Below, piece after piece: positions 33,764-48,362 of a stretch of 64,000 nucleotides of DNA. The stretch is from Epinephelus fuscoguttatus (Eukaryota > Chordata > Actinopteri > Perciformes > Serranidae): the NCBI RefSeq assembly GCF_011397635.1, contig NC_064754.1:30112543-30176542 (forward strand), in the 5' to 3' direction. The position numbers and the translations under genes are program-made. The notes beneath the pieces are model-generated. The model was not told the origin of the DNA. It was given only the letters and a program-made list of their open reading frames with translations, and did no database searches. The stretch's first letter is position 1. Every line of letters begins with the position of its first letter.

Positions 33764-35594
33764 ATGAGTCGCAGTCGGAACCCCCCTGCTCGGGGTCAAG
33801 GGGCAGCCCGAGCCAAACAGGTAACATCCCTCATGTCTGATAATGAGACGTGTGATTAATATCTGCTGTTAGTATGTCAACAACAGGTATGATTCAGCAC
33901 ATCTCTCCCTGCCCTTCCTTATGTCTGTCTCACCTTGTCTCAGATGGGGCTGCTCCTTGACCTGTCCCCAGACGGAGGGATGGATGATGGAAATGATGAC
34001 GAGCTGGAGGCAGAGCTGCTGAATCTGGTGGGCGGAGGTGGAGGGAGACCACAAGGGAAGAAAGGTGAAGGCAGAGGTGAGAAAAGTCAGGTTTTCCTTG
34101 ATGCAACTAAAAGACATCTACCAGTGTAAAGTACAGTTTTCTGTCTCTGTCTCATTCATGTGCTCGTGTTTAAATGTTGATATGCCAGATATGATTTAGG
34201 TGCTGTTTGTAATGTATTTGTGTACATACAGCTCCAGTTCCCATGGCTGATATAGAGCGAATGGCAGCTCTTTGTATGAAAGACCTGGATGATGAGGACA
34301 TGGGGGATGACGATTTGGAGGATGATGAAGATCTGCTGGTAACACAAACCGTTTTTGTCCCTTTCCCTCCCACAGCTGAAGCAATTTTAGAAGTATCTTA
34401 AAAGTATTTTTGATAAAGGATTTATTGTATCAGGCATTTTTTCAAACAAAAAATTGGGTATTGGCTGGTCCCAGCTTCTCCAGCATGCTGAATTTGCTGC
34501 TTTTCTTTGTTATATGATGATAGCAAACTCATTATATTTGGGTTTTGGACTACACATGTAATTTCAAGACCTCATTAGAAATTTTGTCGTCATATTGTCA
34601 CTCTATTTTGACACATCACAGTCTAAATGATTACTTGATTAATCGAGAAAAAGGTGAACAGATTAACTGGTAAATTATAGTTTGTTGCCTTCCTAATCTT
34701 TAATCCCATATATAATATAATGGTGAATCTTAGCTGTTTAATTGCTTTAACTATCATTTTTTTTAACCATGTATATGTATGTGTCTCTGACATAGGCAGA
34801 ACTAAATGAGGTTTTAGAGGATGATGAGGAACAAGCTCCTGCTCCCACCCCTCCTGCCGTCACACCGACTGCTCCCAAAGTGAGCGTCACATCCCACTCT
34901 GCTCCTCCTGCGGCTCCCAGTGGTGCAACTGGGGTCGAGTCTCGCCTATTGGATCGCATAGACATGTATAAGACAGCCATTGCCAATGCCAAAGCTGCAG
35001 GGGAAACTAGCAAAAGTCGAAGATATGACCGTGGGTTAAAGGTAATACAGAGAAAGAGAGTGAAAAACATCACACACAACCTCAGTACAAGTTGATCTCT
35101 ATATCTTGCTGCCGTTTACTTTTTTCAAATGTCTAAATGTACTTCTTATATATGAATTTAGAACTTGATATTTTAAACAAATGTGTTCTTTGTAATGTTA
35201 GAAACATATGTTCATGATTTTTTTTTCTTGTTGAACCCCTAGACACTGCAGTCCATGTTGACATCTGTCAGGAAAGGAAAACCAGTCAATGAGGAGGAGA
35301 TGCCACCTCCAGTTGCTCTCGGTGGAAAGCCCAACGTCCCAGCTGAGCCTGAATCGATCAAGGAGCGAGAACTGCCAGAACCCACACTCGTGCCCTCTCC
35401 TCCCACAAATCAGAAACCTCTGAGGGAGGCTGCACCGACAGCTCCTAATGCCAAGCCGCTCCATCTGACTGTGCCCCAAAAGCCTGCTGCTGCCATCACC
35501 CCAGAAACACCTGCCATCTCTCCCCTCACCCCCAGCCAGCCTGACGCACAGCACTCAGGTAAACACACAAGATGTAATAATAATAATAATAATG

Positions 35595-35637
<43 letters not shown>

Positions 35638-38600
35638 TAATACATTTTATTTAAAGGCACCATTGAATGCACTTAAGGTCACCTTACAGAAAGTAACAGA
35701 CAGTTAAATTCAAAAGGGGTAAAAGACACATCAAACATCAACAGTAAAAATGTGAAATTTGTCCAGTCTGACACTTTGAATTCACCAATTTATTCTTCGA
35801 CTGAAAAAGTCATGAATGATCAGATTAGCACTGCCTCATCTAAAACAACCGCTACATGATCCAGAGTGTCCACAGGTCCTTAAAAAATCTTAAAATGTCT
35901 TAAAGACTCATTTACTAATAAAAGGCCTAAAAAGTATTTAATTATCGTAAATTCAGATTTGATTGGTTGCAAGACTTTCTGGTGTTGGCGCTACAGGAAA
36001 CGGAAATGATTTTAACAGAAGGGAAACACTATTTGATGCGAGAACAGATTCAACACAAAATGTGTATGTGTACGATGCCCCTAATTTGCCCTCTCTTTGC
36101 ATTTAGATCTCGTAGTGAGTCTGTATTGTTAAATTAAAGCTTGTCAGGCTGCTTGTTCATTTATTTTCTCTTTGTAAGCCCACAGAGTATCATCAGTGTC
36201 ATTTTCCCTTACTGTTCATTTTTTACTGACATCAGCGTGTTTACTTGGAAAGAGTATATATTCACTTTTGAGGTGTATTTCCATCCCAAGTTTGGTCTTT
36301 AATTCCATTAAAATGGTCTTTAAAAGGTCCTGCAAAGTCTTTAATTCAATTTGTTTATTCCTGTAGTCCTCCTGATAATCACTTTTGCTCATTTGTTACT
36401 GCTCACAAACATCCCTGCTAAATGTTTCTGTGATCCAAACAAGCTTTTCCGGGTTTTTTTTGGTTCACTATTTTATTTTGACACACGCACAAACACGTAT
36501 GTATGTCTTCCCTTCCTTCAGAGGTGAAACAGGCAGTACTGTCCAGACAGAGGGAGTATAAGATAGCTGCCATACACGCCAAACAGAGTGGCAACATAGA
36601 TCTGGCAAAACAGCACTACTTCATTGCCAAGGTAACAAAACTATTGTCTATGTTATCACATGAATAAATCTCTATGTTTGTGCAAGTGTATATAGAAAAA
36701 TTTGATCCTGATAGAGCTGACCTTCCTTTTTGCAGAAGCTGGACGTGCTGGTGGAGGCACTGGACAGAGACAAACCAGTAGACCTGAGCTCACTGCCTCC
36801 TCCTCCTGGTCAGTGTTGACACTAAAGGAATACTTTCTCCTAAAGTGTTTGACTTTTGTTTCAATTACTCACACACCATGGCCTGACTTCTTTACAAATG
36901 GGTTTTTTTCTCCAATTCCTTCACGGAGAACTGAGTGGTATCAGTGCATTTTTGTTGACCTTTCTAAGGCTTTTGATACTCTTGACCACTGCATTTTACT
37001 AAACAAATTATATTTTCTTGGTTTGGAGGATCACCCTCAAACTGGTTTTGTGCATATTTGTCTGATAGATCACAGGCTTATAACATCCACTTTATGGCTC
37101 TTTTCCAATTCAAGCCACGTCTAGATTACAGCCTGTGTTTAACGTTCTTCAGACATCACTCGCTTAACCTCAAATTTATACTGAATATTGATGAGACAAA
37201 CTGTTTTATTCTCAAGACGCCATACTTCTGACCTGCATCTTCCTCCTATCTGTAAATACATAATGGCACTGATGTTGAGATCATTCAGTCTTATAGATAT
37301 TTGTGAATTAGATTTCACCTTAAAACAGCTTGCTGCAGTTTACCACTGTGCTCTGTATTTTATGATGGAGAATGTGCTACATGAAAAAGTAGGCTGGTCC
37401 TCACAAACAACAAGAAGGGAACGACGCAGTGTCATTTCTATGCCTCTGCTCCAGTGGTAGTCGTAGCCGCAGGCATGTTTTTTGGGGTTGTCCGTCCATC
37501 CATCCCATTCTCATGAACATGATATCTCAGGAGTGCCTTGAGAGAACTTAGACAAATTTTGCACGAAAGTCCACTTGGAGTCAAAGAGCACTGATTAGAT
37601 TTTGGTGGTTGAAGATCAAAGGTCAAGGTCACCATGACCTCACAAAACATGGTTTTGGCCATAACTCAAGAATTCATGTGCTAATTGTGACAAAATTTAT
37701 TCTAAAAGTAAAAACTAAAAGCATAAAACGATGAATGATAACATTTTATATCTTAAAGGTCAAAGGTCAGCTTCACTGTGGCATCATTATTCAATGTCAT
37801 AACTCAGGAACAGAAGGGGAGACATTTGGTCAGACACTGAATTGGTGACACTAATCTTGGGTGTCCTCCTTAAACTGTGCTGATTGTATAGATCCTCTGT
37901 GCTGCTGGGTTGAAGATCTGTGTGAAGCTTCCATGTTTTAGAATTCGTAGCTTCATTGTGGCAACATCTGTATTTAAAGCATCGTGCTCATGTGTAACTG
38001 GCTGTGTTTTATTGTGTGTATTTCTTTTGCTTACCTGATTGAGTAAAGGTTATGATAATAATAAAAACCCATCTCCACCCCTCCACTCATGTCTGATAAT
38101 CTGCAGGAGACGTAGTAGCAGAACACTGTGCACCTCCTCCCCAGTCTTCCTCTAAACCTGCTCCCCCTGCTGCACCTGCACCTGCACCTGCACCTGCACC
38201 CGCCCAGGTGGCCACGGCCGGTAAGACTACGGTAGCCTTGATTCGAGATAATAAAATATTCCATGTTGAATTTAGAGAATAAAGTGTGTGTTTATGTCTG
38301 TGTGTCGTGCAAAGAGCTGCGTCCTCCCAGCACTGTGGCAGAAGCCCTGCAGCAGAGGATGGACATATACAAGTCAGCAGCAGAGGGAGCCAAGAGCAAA
38401 GGAGATGATCGTAAGGCTCGCATGCACCAGCGCATTGTCAAGGTATGCACGATGCCCTTTAATATTATTGCAATTACTTTAAGAGCTAGATAATTTTTCT
38501 CTAAGACACAATGCATACTGTCACCTGTAACTACATCTAATTAGATCTTAGATATTAGATATTCTCAAAGAAACAGCTATTTGTGATGCACATTGTGTTC

Positions 38601-41600
38601 CTGGCTCTGTGCTGCTGTTTGGTTGTGGTGTGTTTCTCTTATTTCCCTGAATAACTGGTGTGTGACTCACTCTGTTTTGACTGGAAGTACCCTCTGTTGC
38701 TTTGACTGTAACTACTACTGTTGCTCATTTTACCTACCAGAATAGCCTGCAATAAAGTCTGTCTTGTCCCTTGGGGATTGTTGAAAGGCATTGTGGGAAA
38801 AATAGGAAACCTTTAATTGAAGTAGATCTGGCTGAGGCAGGAATGAAGGGACAAAAAAAACTGTTCTGCATGAGGTATATTTTGTGGGAGTGCAAGCACA
38901 TTGATGACATTGATTTCTCATGTGGGAGTTAAGCTTTTGTCAATATTGTATTGTTTTCTTTTTCCTTATATGTAAGAAAGCCGCTTTTCATTTTGGGTGG
39001 GAATGGAAAAATTGGGGAGGTTGCGGTCTTGCAAATATGCTGCATTTTTTCTGTCTTACAGCACTGGTGTTGTATTTCAAAATAAACATGGCAGGTTTTA
39101 AAAAGCAGGTTTAAAAACCTGGATCATAACAAAAATGCATTTGTTATCACAAAGTAACAGTATATTGTCATGTAAGAGTGTCCGAGGGTGGATTTTCCCA
39201 GAATAATGTATCATCTCTTCTTCTCTTAACAGCAATACCAGGATGCCATCAAAGCTAACAAAGCTGGACGTCCTGTCAACTTGTCCGATCTACCCGTGCC
39301 ACCAGGTAACTTACCCCAGGTGTGCTTCAGGATTGTGCCTCCAGGCTACACTTTATACTCACAGTAAGTTGTGTGTGCTGCTCTTCCAGGCTGTCCACCC
39401 CTTCAGGGCACAGAGGGGGGTCAGCAGAACTTCATGGGTGTCCTGGAAACGGCTATGAAAATAGCAAATCAGGATGCAGACGCAGAAGATGATGAAGAGG
39501 ATGGACAGAGAGAGGCTGCCAAGGTAAAATAAATAAATAAATAAAGCCCCTACAAAATGGACAAATTGTTATTATGCAGCCAAGGAACTTGATTGGATGC
39601 CTTTTAATCAAAGCTACCAATGTTTTATTGTTTGCTGTGCCAGCTTCTGTGCTAGGTTATTGAATCATTACTGTTTTCTCTGCTGCACCTCCTGCTTACA
39701 GTAAAGTAATACTCTGGTTATTTACAAAACAGTACATCGCTAAATTGGAGTGCACATATAGATTACATTTGTAGCAAGGTAAACTGAGGTCATTGGCAGC
39801 AAACAAACAGATCCTGTTATTGTTTTTCTAATCTGTAATACAGAGTGTTATGTTGTGTGGAATCACTGCATGGTACAGTTGTCTCTCTGTTCAGCTAGAC
39901 TGGATAGTGTGCTACTGACCTGCTCAAAGATTGTAGGTGAAACGCTTGAGTCAAGCTTTCAAGCTGCATACAAGAGTGTTGTCTTAGGCAGGTAATACTA
40001 CATTCTGATCCCTCTCACGCGTTAGTATAAGAATATACACTTTTGCCACCAGACAGAAGATTAGAGCCCCACAGGACTGATTCAGCAGGTTGAGGAGTCT
40101 CCCAGTCTGTTAACCTATTAAACCAGAGTGCAGCTTCTAAGTAGCCTCAGTGTACCTGAGTCTAACACTGAATTTAATAGGAATGATTAAAGGGGAACAA
40201 CATCCATTTTTAAAATTTCTACAATTTATTCCTGTGGTCTAAGTCAGTCCAAAAATATTAGTAAACATTAACACATTCATCATCTGTGTCATCATCTTAC
40301 CCAAACATTGGAGTCTCTGCTCCCAAATAATGCAGCGCATCTATGCAGGTGAATCGACCATGGTGGATGAATGATTCAGTTGAATTCGACTTCCAAGACG
40401 ATCCTCACCCAGCTGTCAATTCGATTGAGACTGGCCAATAGGAACGTGGCCCTGCCCATGACATTATTTTCGCAGCAAAAAGCAAAATCCTGACACGAGA
40501 GCAAAGACTTAGGTTTTGAGAGAGAGAAGCAAAATGTTTTGAGAGAAACAATTTTTTTGGAGAGAAAATATTTTCACACTGATAGCAAAAAATAATATTT
40601 GAGAGTAAAAAAAAAAAAGTTTTTTGAGAGAGAGTTTTTTTTTCTCTGAAATCATTTTTTAAATCTTAAATTATTTTTTTATATTCTATGACAAAATACT
40701 TTCTCTCAAAACTTTTTTTAGTCTCAAATATTATTATTTTTTGCTATCAGTGTGAACTGATGTGAACTTTTTCTCTCAAACATTTTTTTTCTCTCATATC
40801 ATTTATTTTCTCGCATGTAATAAAGACACAAATCTAACTCCATATGCATCCACTCTTTGTAATGTCTCATGTGATTTATAGCATTTGTAGTGTGCTTTTG
40901 TTGTTTGATTTAACATTGTTCTGTATTTATGTGAAACAGTTGACATCCTGGGACACAACAAATTTCAGAACTTTTTTCTGATAAAGTGAAATCATATCAA
41001 ATTTAGCTCAGACAGGCAAATTGTTAAAAAACGTTAAATTAAACTCACAGGTATCTCAAGATTTTGCACTCTAATAGAACGATATTGTACCTTGAAATCT
41101 GTATCTGTATTGTTGCATTTGTCTGATGACCCTAACCCTCATATTTTCTCCCTCCACAGCCTGCTGGGCGTCCAACTGCCCAGAAAGCAAAGTCGCCAGC
41201 ACCTCAGGCACCTGGAGGCTCCTCAGCTCCAAAACTGGGACCTAAAGGTGCATTCAGAGCATGGGTTTGTGTATATGTGTGCACATGCCCACCTGTCTGC
41301 AGTTCACGTACAAAATGTGTCATGCAAAGTGTTACACAAGGCAGAGTTTCACTCCTTTTTTTGTTTTAATTATCCTTGCAGCCCAGCAGCAAGTGGATTT
41401 CCTGTTGCTAAGGCGACAGGGTTTTTTGCGTGCAGCCCTGCGCTCCAAACAGATGAAGGTAAACTGTGGACTTTTTTTTTTTTTTTCATTTTTTTTTGTT
41501 TGCTGTAGATAGAGTCCCTGCCATCGCTGTGTTTTTGTAGATGTCTTTATTACAGCTGCCTGTTGTCTTATTAGAGTCCTGAACTTCTGTTGTGTTGCTG

Positions 41601-44600
41601 AGGTTCAATTGACGCATCTGCTGCCATGTGGTTGTTTGCAGGACATGGCGGGAGCAGCGCAGCACCTCAGACATGCCAAGGGGCTGGATCCCATGATCAC
41701 TGCTGCCAAGTCTGGCCTCCCTGTTGATATCACCAAGGTCATAAATATATTCTCATGTGCAAATAAATGACACACGAGAAGGTACAGGGCAGGCTTGTGT
41801 GTGTTGAACATGTTGTCACAGGAGCAACCAGGAGTGTGATGTGTGTTAACACAAAGTGGGACAGAAATAGATGACAGCAGGAAGGAAGTATGGGGTGAAA
41901 TCAAAACACCTTTGTGCTCATCACGGTCTCACCTTCTGTGTGTTTGTGTCTGTATCTGTGTGTGAGTGTCAGTTTATCTGCATATTTTCAGTGCCATTCC
42001 ACCATTCATATTTCATCTAGTTGCCTCGTCTCCCGTATGACTGTCTTTCTTTTTCATTTTGCCTCACTTTTATTTAACATCTTTGCCTCATATAACACAT
42101 GTATTTCTCTCTGACTCAGCCCCACACTGTGATTACTGAGAATATTAAGCTTGTGCCTCTGTTAGTTTGTCTTCCTGCCTGTCTGCAGAATATCACACAA
42201 ACTTAGAAACAGATATTCACAATATCTGGTGGACAGATTTTTTTGCTTCTCACCACATTTGTAACTGTCTCCCTCCTGACAGATTCCCAGTGCTCCAGTC
42301 AGTGACGAGGACTACTCGCTGGCCCGCTCCCGCTCCTCCCCTCTCTCCCCGCGCTCTAGTGAACAGTACCACGGCCTCATGGATCTTTTGCGGAAGCAGC
42401 ATGAGGTCAGGAGGACACACCTCTCCCTTCTCCTTGCTGTATATCAGTGTCCAGCTTATACTGATGCCGAGTGATGATTGCGGCCTACCAGTCATGCAGC
42501 TTTTTTAAATAGATAAATCACAATTGTTCTGTATTGTATTATCTTTGGCTATTATTGTCTGTTTCCATACCCACACCTTCTTTTGTTCTGTATCTCGATC
42601 TACAGAAATGTTTGGGATACTCTCAGCAGGTGACACTCATGGGCAACGTGTCTGAGGCTCTGAAGTAAGAGATATTTCTTTGTTTTATATTGATGTATGT
42701 GAATTTTATTTCACGCTCTGTGCTGCTGTGATGAAGTTTAAAAAACACTCTCTTTTCTGGCCCTTGAAATTGAGTTAAATGCACTTTATTTTTGGTTTAA
42801 ACTATAATTGAATATTTGGGTACCAGCACAATAAGTCATTTATGACATTAATCATTGAATTGAATCGATCTGTCTTTGATTTTTATGGTATAATATAAAT
42901 CTCAAGGGCTAAACCGAATAGTTGGAAGCTAGAGCTTCAAAATTTTCGATGTTAAGAGGCTTCAAACATTCAAATTCTACGTCAACATTCAAATGCTGCA
43001 CAGCTGTTTTTTTGCATGTCTGTTTATTCTCTTTAGACCTAGTATTTCTGTAGAGTTGCAGATACAAATTAGGCTATACTATGTATTATGCTCTTTGTGG
43101 AATTAGAATCCAGTGGTGTCTGTGTAGGATTGTTTCCGACAATATCTCCAGGTATTGTTAAGTCCAAAAATCTAAATATATTGAAAAAAGATAGATATTA
43201 TCATTTCCAAAATTCACAACGTGTTTTTATCCAGTGAAACATTTTGCATCAGTCCATATGTGTTGTATAAGTTTAGCCTTTCAAATACAACATTTTCACT
43301 GTTTCCTGTTTGCTCTCCCACTTGGCACACAAAAAAGAAGACATGTACCAGTAGTATCGGGCACCGTAAATTAGTTTTATTCATTATCTTAGGATTTTGT
43401 TTAAAAAAATTAGTTATTTATGTATGTATTTAGTGGGGTATGCCATCGTAAAATATGACGGCAGACATTTAAAGCTTCATTCACTAACCCCAATAGCAGC
43501 TTTAAATGTGAAAAAATGGCGTTCAGTACAGCCCTATACATTTTACACTCAATTATGGGTTTTAGGGGATTTTACTCATCACAAATCACAGGCAGCTACC
43601 AAAAACACCTTTGAGATCAGCTAGTTAATTAGTCATTTTACAAAACTACACATACAATAATCTATCCTAGAGCCTAAAGCCCTCACATTGCAAATCCTGA
43701 CCAACACAAATAGATACATTTCTTTAAAATCACATTCAAAGCAGGAAAATAAGCAAATTGTCACATCTCAGAGGCAAATCTTTAAAGGCGCTGTATGTAA
43801 GAATGTGGCCAAAACGGTTGCTGCACTCAAATTCAAAATACTGCCGCGAGTCGTGTCCGACCCCCCTCCCCTACAGATTCGAGATTGCTGGACAGCGGCA
43901 CGCTGGAGACTCATTTGTTTGCCCACGGTCAGCTGCCGTGGCAGGGCCCCGTCGCCGCATCCTTGATCTTCGGTTTTCCAGCGGACTGTTCAAGCAAGTC
44001 CGGCTTCTCTCCTGCTAACACTGCTGCCGAGATACAGCTGAGGAGACTGCTAATGCTATGTACGGGGACACTGCTAATGCTGCTTGCCATGCTGCTGTAG
44101 CTCAGTCATAACTGTAACTGATGCTGAGACTCTACTGACTGCGTGACTGGTAGACGGCGGTGGGTGGCGCAACAGGCCAAAACACAAATTCAAAACATAA
44201 ACATGATTTGCGGACCGTAATTTTTTTTTTTAAATGCAAATATTCTGGCTGTACTATTATTGTCGGTGAGATCAGTATGTTATATGAACATTAATCCTTA
44301 GTCTCTGTGACATATTAGGATGATTTTACGACCATTTGCTTTAGATTTCTTACATATAGCTCCTTTGATATTTACCTTCACAATGGCTTATCAGGTTAGT
44401 ATGTTTTTATTCTCTTGTATAGATACACTACCTGTAATTGGTTTGTTCAACTCTGCACTTCATAACAGTCATGGAGTGTGGTGTCACCATGGCAACATGT
44501 GATTTTACTCGTTTCCCGGCATTAGCCTAGTACATACAGTGTAACTTTCAGGTCACACTGCATATTTTGCATTTTTCCTCACAGATTTCTCACATACATT

Positions 44601-47600
44601 TAACCGTTACACATCATGCATTCCCGAAGAGTCTGCATTGCTTCCTTTTCCTTCAGATATGCTTTGACAAATGTCACTGCCTAGAAACAGTTTTGGCGTA
44701 CTGTCACTGCCGTCTGTGCAGAGATCAGACCTGTGACAGTTCAAGCCCCAGGCCTTCCTGTAAGACTTCTTATGAGGGTTTGTGTGTAAGGACCGTCTCT
44801 GTCTCTCCCCAGGTTCGAGAAGCTAGTTGAGGAGTGTATGAAGAACATAGAGATACTGAAGAATGCTCACGCCAAGGGCCAGCCAGTTCCCAAGTGCCGC
44901 ACAGAGGAGAGGACCTTCAACATTGCCAAGTCAGCATCAAATTCATAGATAATGGATAATAATGGATGATAAAATAATATTATGTTAAAATGTATTTTCT
45001 TTGAATGGCATGTGTTCTGTAAGGACAGAGGAAGTTTAGGTCCGCATTTATTGCCACATTAGTGACTCTAAAGATGCCAGTGGTGTTCAGATAGTCCACC
45101 AATTTGGTCCAGTTTTAAATATCTCAACATTTATCAGATGATTAGCATTAAATTTTGTGCAGATATTGACAGTTTCCAAACGAAGAATCCCAATGACTTT
45201 GGTGATCCCCTGACTTTTCTTGTAGCGCAAACTTGAGGTTGATATTTTTGGCTTTTAGGGAAATATTTTAATGGAGAAGTTCACCCCAATATCAAATTTT
45301 TCCTCTTACTTTTAGTGTCATTCATCAGTCTAAATAGTCTCTGTGTGGGCTGCTGAGTGTTGGAGATAGCAGCTGTAAGCTCAGCAGCAATGTGTCCGTC
45401 CAAAAATCATGACCTGGTTACTCAAGATAATCCACACACCTTGCTGTGAGCAGTTTCATGTAGGAACCTTTTTTGCATCTCGCGCTGTCATGAGCTTCTT
45501 GTCACTGAGTAGATGTGAGCTTCATCCTGCGCAGTGGCAGGTGTAGTTTGGTAGAAAGAAAATAGTTCCTACATGAACTACAACAAGCCTTGAGTAACCG
45601 GGTCATGATTCTAGAAAGCGACATAGCTGTTGAGTTTTTTTCGTAGACATCTCTACGACCAATATCTCCAACTCACTCTGAAACAATCTAGATTAATAAA
45701 CAGCCCTACAGGTAGGAGAAAAAATATGTATTTTTGATTATGGGGGTGAGCTGTTCCTTTAAAACTATTGGATGGATTGCCATGCACTTTAGTGTACACA
45801 TGCATGTCCACCACAGAACGAGTTGTAATAACTCCTTTGTTTGTTAAAGGTATACTCTGCAGGATTGTTGGTTACTGTTTGTGCACACGCTCACCGGGAA
45901 AAGTAAAACCCCAGGTTTACTCTCATTTGGTGTTTTGCTTTGCTATATTTGCTTTTTTTTTTTTTTTTGGCTCTGTGTCTTTTGGACGCCTGCTACGTAC
46001 CGTATGGCACGTGGTTGCTATCTTTTTATAAAAGTCAAAGTAATGATTGAGAGGAAATACTTCTGAGTCTATACATTGGTTTTAGTTTTAGAAAAATCCT
46101 GCATACTGTGTCTTTCATGTTTTTTTTTTATTAACATAAATCATGAGGCTCTCTCTTGAAACTAAATTTTTTAAAAAGGCATAGGTGATTCCTGGGTTTC
46201 AAGGTGTATTTGTGTGTATTCACCACCAGAAATCCTGTTTCCTTTTACTTGCATAAAATGAACATAAAATAAACTCTAGTTGCATAATCATTTCATCCCA
46301 GTTGAGCGAGGGTGCGTGACGGCTAAAGGGTACCAGCAATTGTTTAACTTTATGCAATCCATCCTGGCAATAACATCCTGGAACACAAATGGAAATACAG
46401 CAGTAGATCATTGGGTCATAATTGTGGTTTTGTTGTAATGTTAAAGGTACACTACGCAGGAATTGTCAGTTACTGTTATAGTAACGCTGGAGAAAGTGAA
46501 AGCCAACCCTAGATTCACTGCTTGGCGTTTTGCCTCACTATAATTGTTTGGAGGGTTTTTTTGGCCCTGTGTGCCTAATTTTCTTCGTCTTCGATGCGTG
46601 CTGCTGGCGCGGTCACTACCTTTTTGTAAAGTCCTGACCTCACCTGGGCATTGTGCCCATAAACATTCCTAACACAACAAAATAAGAAGAAAATAATAAG
46701 ATACAGGCAGAATGCAGAGTCTCTACAGATAAATACACCGCCAAACACATCTAGTGGGTCATAAGTGATGATTGAGAGGGATTACTTCTGTATGATTCTA
46801 TTCATTGTTTTATAAGGAAAATCCTGTCTATCTTTAAGGATTTATAAGCTTCATGTTTTAGTAGAAGCTTTAAAGCTGAACTGAATGTATATTTGATTAT
46901 AAAGATTCTCAACACATCAGATGTTTGATTAAAAAAACCAAACACTTTTTTAGATATTCCCTGACCAGAGCGGTGGATGAGTCAGATTGACTCACTGTGA
47001 CTCATTTTGGCTCTGCTCCAGCATCATACCAAGCTAACAGCTAGTTGACTCTGGCAGTGACTCATTCACCAGTCGGGATTGTTTTGCTTTCAGTGATGCT
47101 GGCTGGTTGTTGTCTGACACTTGTGACGCTGTTTCTGTATGGTCATGACCCCTGTTTTTGTTATGTAGGACCCACTCCAGCCTGACACTTAACGACCTGA
47201 TACTGTACATCATCAAAGGCATCAACCTGCCAGCTCCCTCAGGTACTGAAGGCAGCTCTGTGTCTTTGAAAGAATCCGGCAGTAAACGTATTAAATATTA
47301 TGTTCACTTAACACCTACCTCTCTGCCTTCAGGTGTCTCACCTAATGATCTAGATGCCAGTGTGAAGTTTGAGTTCCCTTTCCCCAGTGCGGTAAGAATC
47401 TTTCCCACTCAGCAGGAGATTATGGATATTTCACTCTGTTTACATCGAGATGTGTTTTAATGCATTCATTTATGTGTGTGTAGGAGGAGGCTCAGAGGGA
47501 CAAAACCAGCACAGTAAAGAACACCAACAGCCCAGAGTTTAAAGAGAATTTCAAACTCAACATCAACCGCACCCACCGAGGCTTCAAACGAGTCGTCCAG

Positions 47601-48327
47601 TCCAAAGGCATCAAGTTTGAAATCATCCACAAGGGGTAAAAACCACAACTGCTTTTGCGGCAATATGGGCAGAAGCTTCCTTATTTATCCTCATGATTTC
47701 TGCTGTAAATGTCTGTTATGCTTTCGACAGTTCTTCTCTCTCTGTGTTTACAGAGGCCTGTTTAAAGGTGACAAAGTTGTGGGCACTGCTCAGCTGAAGC
47801 TAGAGGCTCTGGAGAACCACTGTGACATTAGAGAGATAATAGATGTGAGTGTCATTAACAAGTAAACGCACACATGCATGTACCCACCACATCTATCTAA
47901 CAGCATGTATGTGTTTCGTAGGTGATGGATGGACGTAAAGCCACAGGTGGCAAGTTGGAGGTGAGAGTGAAGATCAGAGAGCCATTATCGGGAGTCGATC
48001 TCCAGCCGGTGACTGAGAAGTGGCTGGTTCTTGATCCTGTGTCATCCCTTTCTCCTCCAGAGAGACAAAAGGAGCGGGTGAGTTAAATTTTCATTTTCTC
48101 TGACTTTCATGTGTGTAGACTGAGTGAAACTGAAGCAGAGCAAATCACTGTCTTTGTGTGTGAGTGGGGTTTCTCTAGAGGACAGGAAGAACATGCAGAC
48201 TCCTCCGACCAGGTCGTGTTTGAACTTAGAGCCTTGTTGTGTTTCAGTGTGAAAAACTGAGCCAGTGTGCCATCCTAAAAATTGGATACTCATGTGCCAG
48301 GACAAATGTCAATATGCTCTAAATTAG

Positions 48328-48362
<35 letters not shown>

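Larger units (their letters stand above)
33756..42405 (+). other. cc2d1a: cc2d1a exons for the N-terminus and DM14 repeats 1-4
   Basis: Exons: 33,756-33,820 (ATG at 33,764); 33,944-34,076; 34,232-34,338; 34,796-35,041; 35,243-35,558; 36,522-36,631; 36,736-36,808; 38,107-38,220; 38,315-38,442; 39,233-39,305; 39,390-39,523; 41,160-41,247; 41,382-41,458; 41,642-41,737; 42,283-42,405. Each DM14 repeat is split over two exons at the same place, just before the (L/V)xxxRxGKPV-like strand (DRGLK|TLQ, FIAK|KLD, RIVK|QYQ, KQMK|DMA region), as expected if exon pairs were duplicated. The exon at 38,107 is a Pro/Ala linker. The donor at 41,738 (GTCATA) is weak but the phase fits. Confidence 0.9.

Noticed and set aside
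21650-34000. Search for miR-181c/d and miR-23a/27a/24-2, which lie near NANOS3 in human
   Set aside because: I found no match to the mature sequences as I remember them. TGGCTCAGTT at 33,721 only shares ten bases with miR-24.
36702-37124. Frame with VDLSKAFDTLDH read as part of a host gene
   Set aside because: It is a LINE reverse-transcriptase fragment; the cc2d1a exon at 36,736-36,808 lies in another frame of the same stretch.
44567-44830. Cys-rich plus frame resembling a zinc finger (CHCLETVLAYCHCRLCRDQTC)
   Set aside because: Spacing fits no finger, and the frame crosses the acceptor of the cc2d1a exon at 44,813 in the wrong phase.
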